DNA from: an uncultured beta proteobacterium
Lineage (GTDB): Bacteria > Pseudomonadota > Gammaproteobacteria > Burkholderiales > Burkholderiaceae_C
DNA: 56,076 nucleotides
NCBI GenBank assembly: GCA_903828235.1
Contig: CAIKLM010000058.1
Location: forward strand, 1-56,076
Direction of reading: 5' to 3'
Under the pieces are notes generated by a model. It was not told the DNA's origin. It was given only the letters and a program-made list of their open reading frames with translations, and made no database searches. This document shows, piece by piece, positions 56,002 to 56,076 of this stretch (positions within the stretch are counted from its first letter, which is position 1; every line of letters begins with the position of its first letter). The position numbers and the translations under genes were made by a program.

Positions 56002-56076
56002 CTACAGGAGCGTCAGCTGGGTCTCGATGGTGGGTTTCTTGATGCGCAGTGCGGCCAGTGCCTGTGCCTGGCGGGG
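56002..56076 (-). CDS. 3' end of an unidentified gene at the window edge
   Basis: The minus strand has an open frame entering from the right edge and ending at a TAG at 56002-56004; the last residues read LAALRIKKPTIETQLTLL. Only 24 residues are visible, so no family can be assigned. Its position right after a truncated PIN gene makes a mobile-element gene possible but unproven. Confidence 0.35.
   Translation of the reverse strand, partial: PRQAQALAALRIKKPTIETQLTLL

Noticed and set aside
55710..56042. 110-codon plus-strand frame overlapping the antitoxin-like and PIN genes
   Set aside because: It is out of frame with the better-supported antitoxin-like gene, has no ribosome binding site and shows no family features.

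Overview
The window is very GC-rich, has tightly packed genes with frequent 4-bp start/stop overlaps, and carries a gene set typical of Betaproteobacteria: a fused indolepyruvate oxidoreductase, split MetH, glucokinase fused to an RpiR-type regulator, DUF1800/DUF1501 pair, NhaR, and a TonB receptor with a tryptophan-halogenase-like partner. I infer a member of the Burkholderiales, probably the Rubrivivax/Leptothrix/Ideonella side. It looks chromosomal. No tRNA, rRNA, CRISPR or complete insertion sequence was seen.

1-13 kb is metabolism and regulation: an S9 peptidase, a saccharopine/lysine dehydrogenase-like enzyme, an AP2-like protein, an Lrp/AsnC regulator, rpe, apaG, a small membrane protein, an EamA exporter, a diguanylate cyclase, and an Lrp regulator divergent from a fused indolepyruvate:ferredoxin oxidoreductase, which is coupled to a NUDIX protein. 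13-19 kb holds a three-gene TRAP transporter whose binding protein resembles 2-oxo-acid binders and whose large permease has an unusual repeat-bearing insertion, then a cysteine-free IscR-like regulator divergent from NhaR. 19-22 kb has two divergent glucokinases, one fused to a HexR-type regulator, with TGTAG/CTACA palindromes between them. 22-25 kb is metH (lacking its homocysteine half) behind a clear SAH riboswitch. 25-28 kb is the DUF1800/DUF1501 export pair behind a sigma-28-like promoter.

28-47 kb is a glycan-use region: an AraC regulator divergent from a GH13-PhyH-esterase-GH92 operon, a caspase-like protease, a MATE exporter, an exported S9 peptidase, a halogenase-like flavoprotein, a TonB-dependent receptor and a large exported alpha-amylase. 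The best palindrome of the HexR type found outside the glucokinase promoter lies between the TonB receptor and the amylase. This suggests one regulon in which extracellular alpha-glucan is cut (amylase), imported (TonB receptor), hydrolysed (GH13), phosphorylated (glucokinases) and sensed (HexR domain).

47-56 kb holds a large BTAD/ATPase regulator with an amber codon near its natural start, a small hypothetical, a CYTH protein, a FrnE-like oxidoreductase, an NmrA-like protein, an orphan DppC-type permease, an SGNH lipase/esterase, and an accessory end with an XRE regulator, an antitoxin-like gene, a degraded PIN toxin start and the tail of an unidentified gene.
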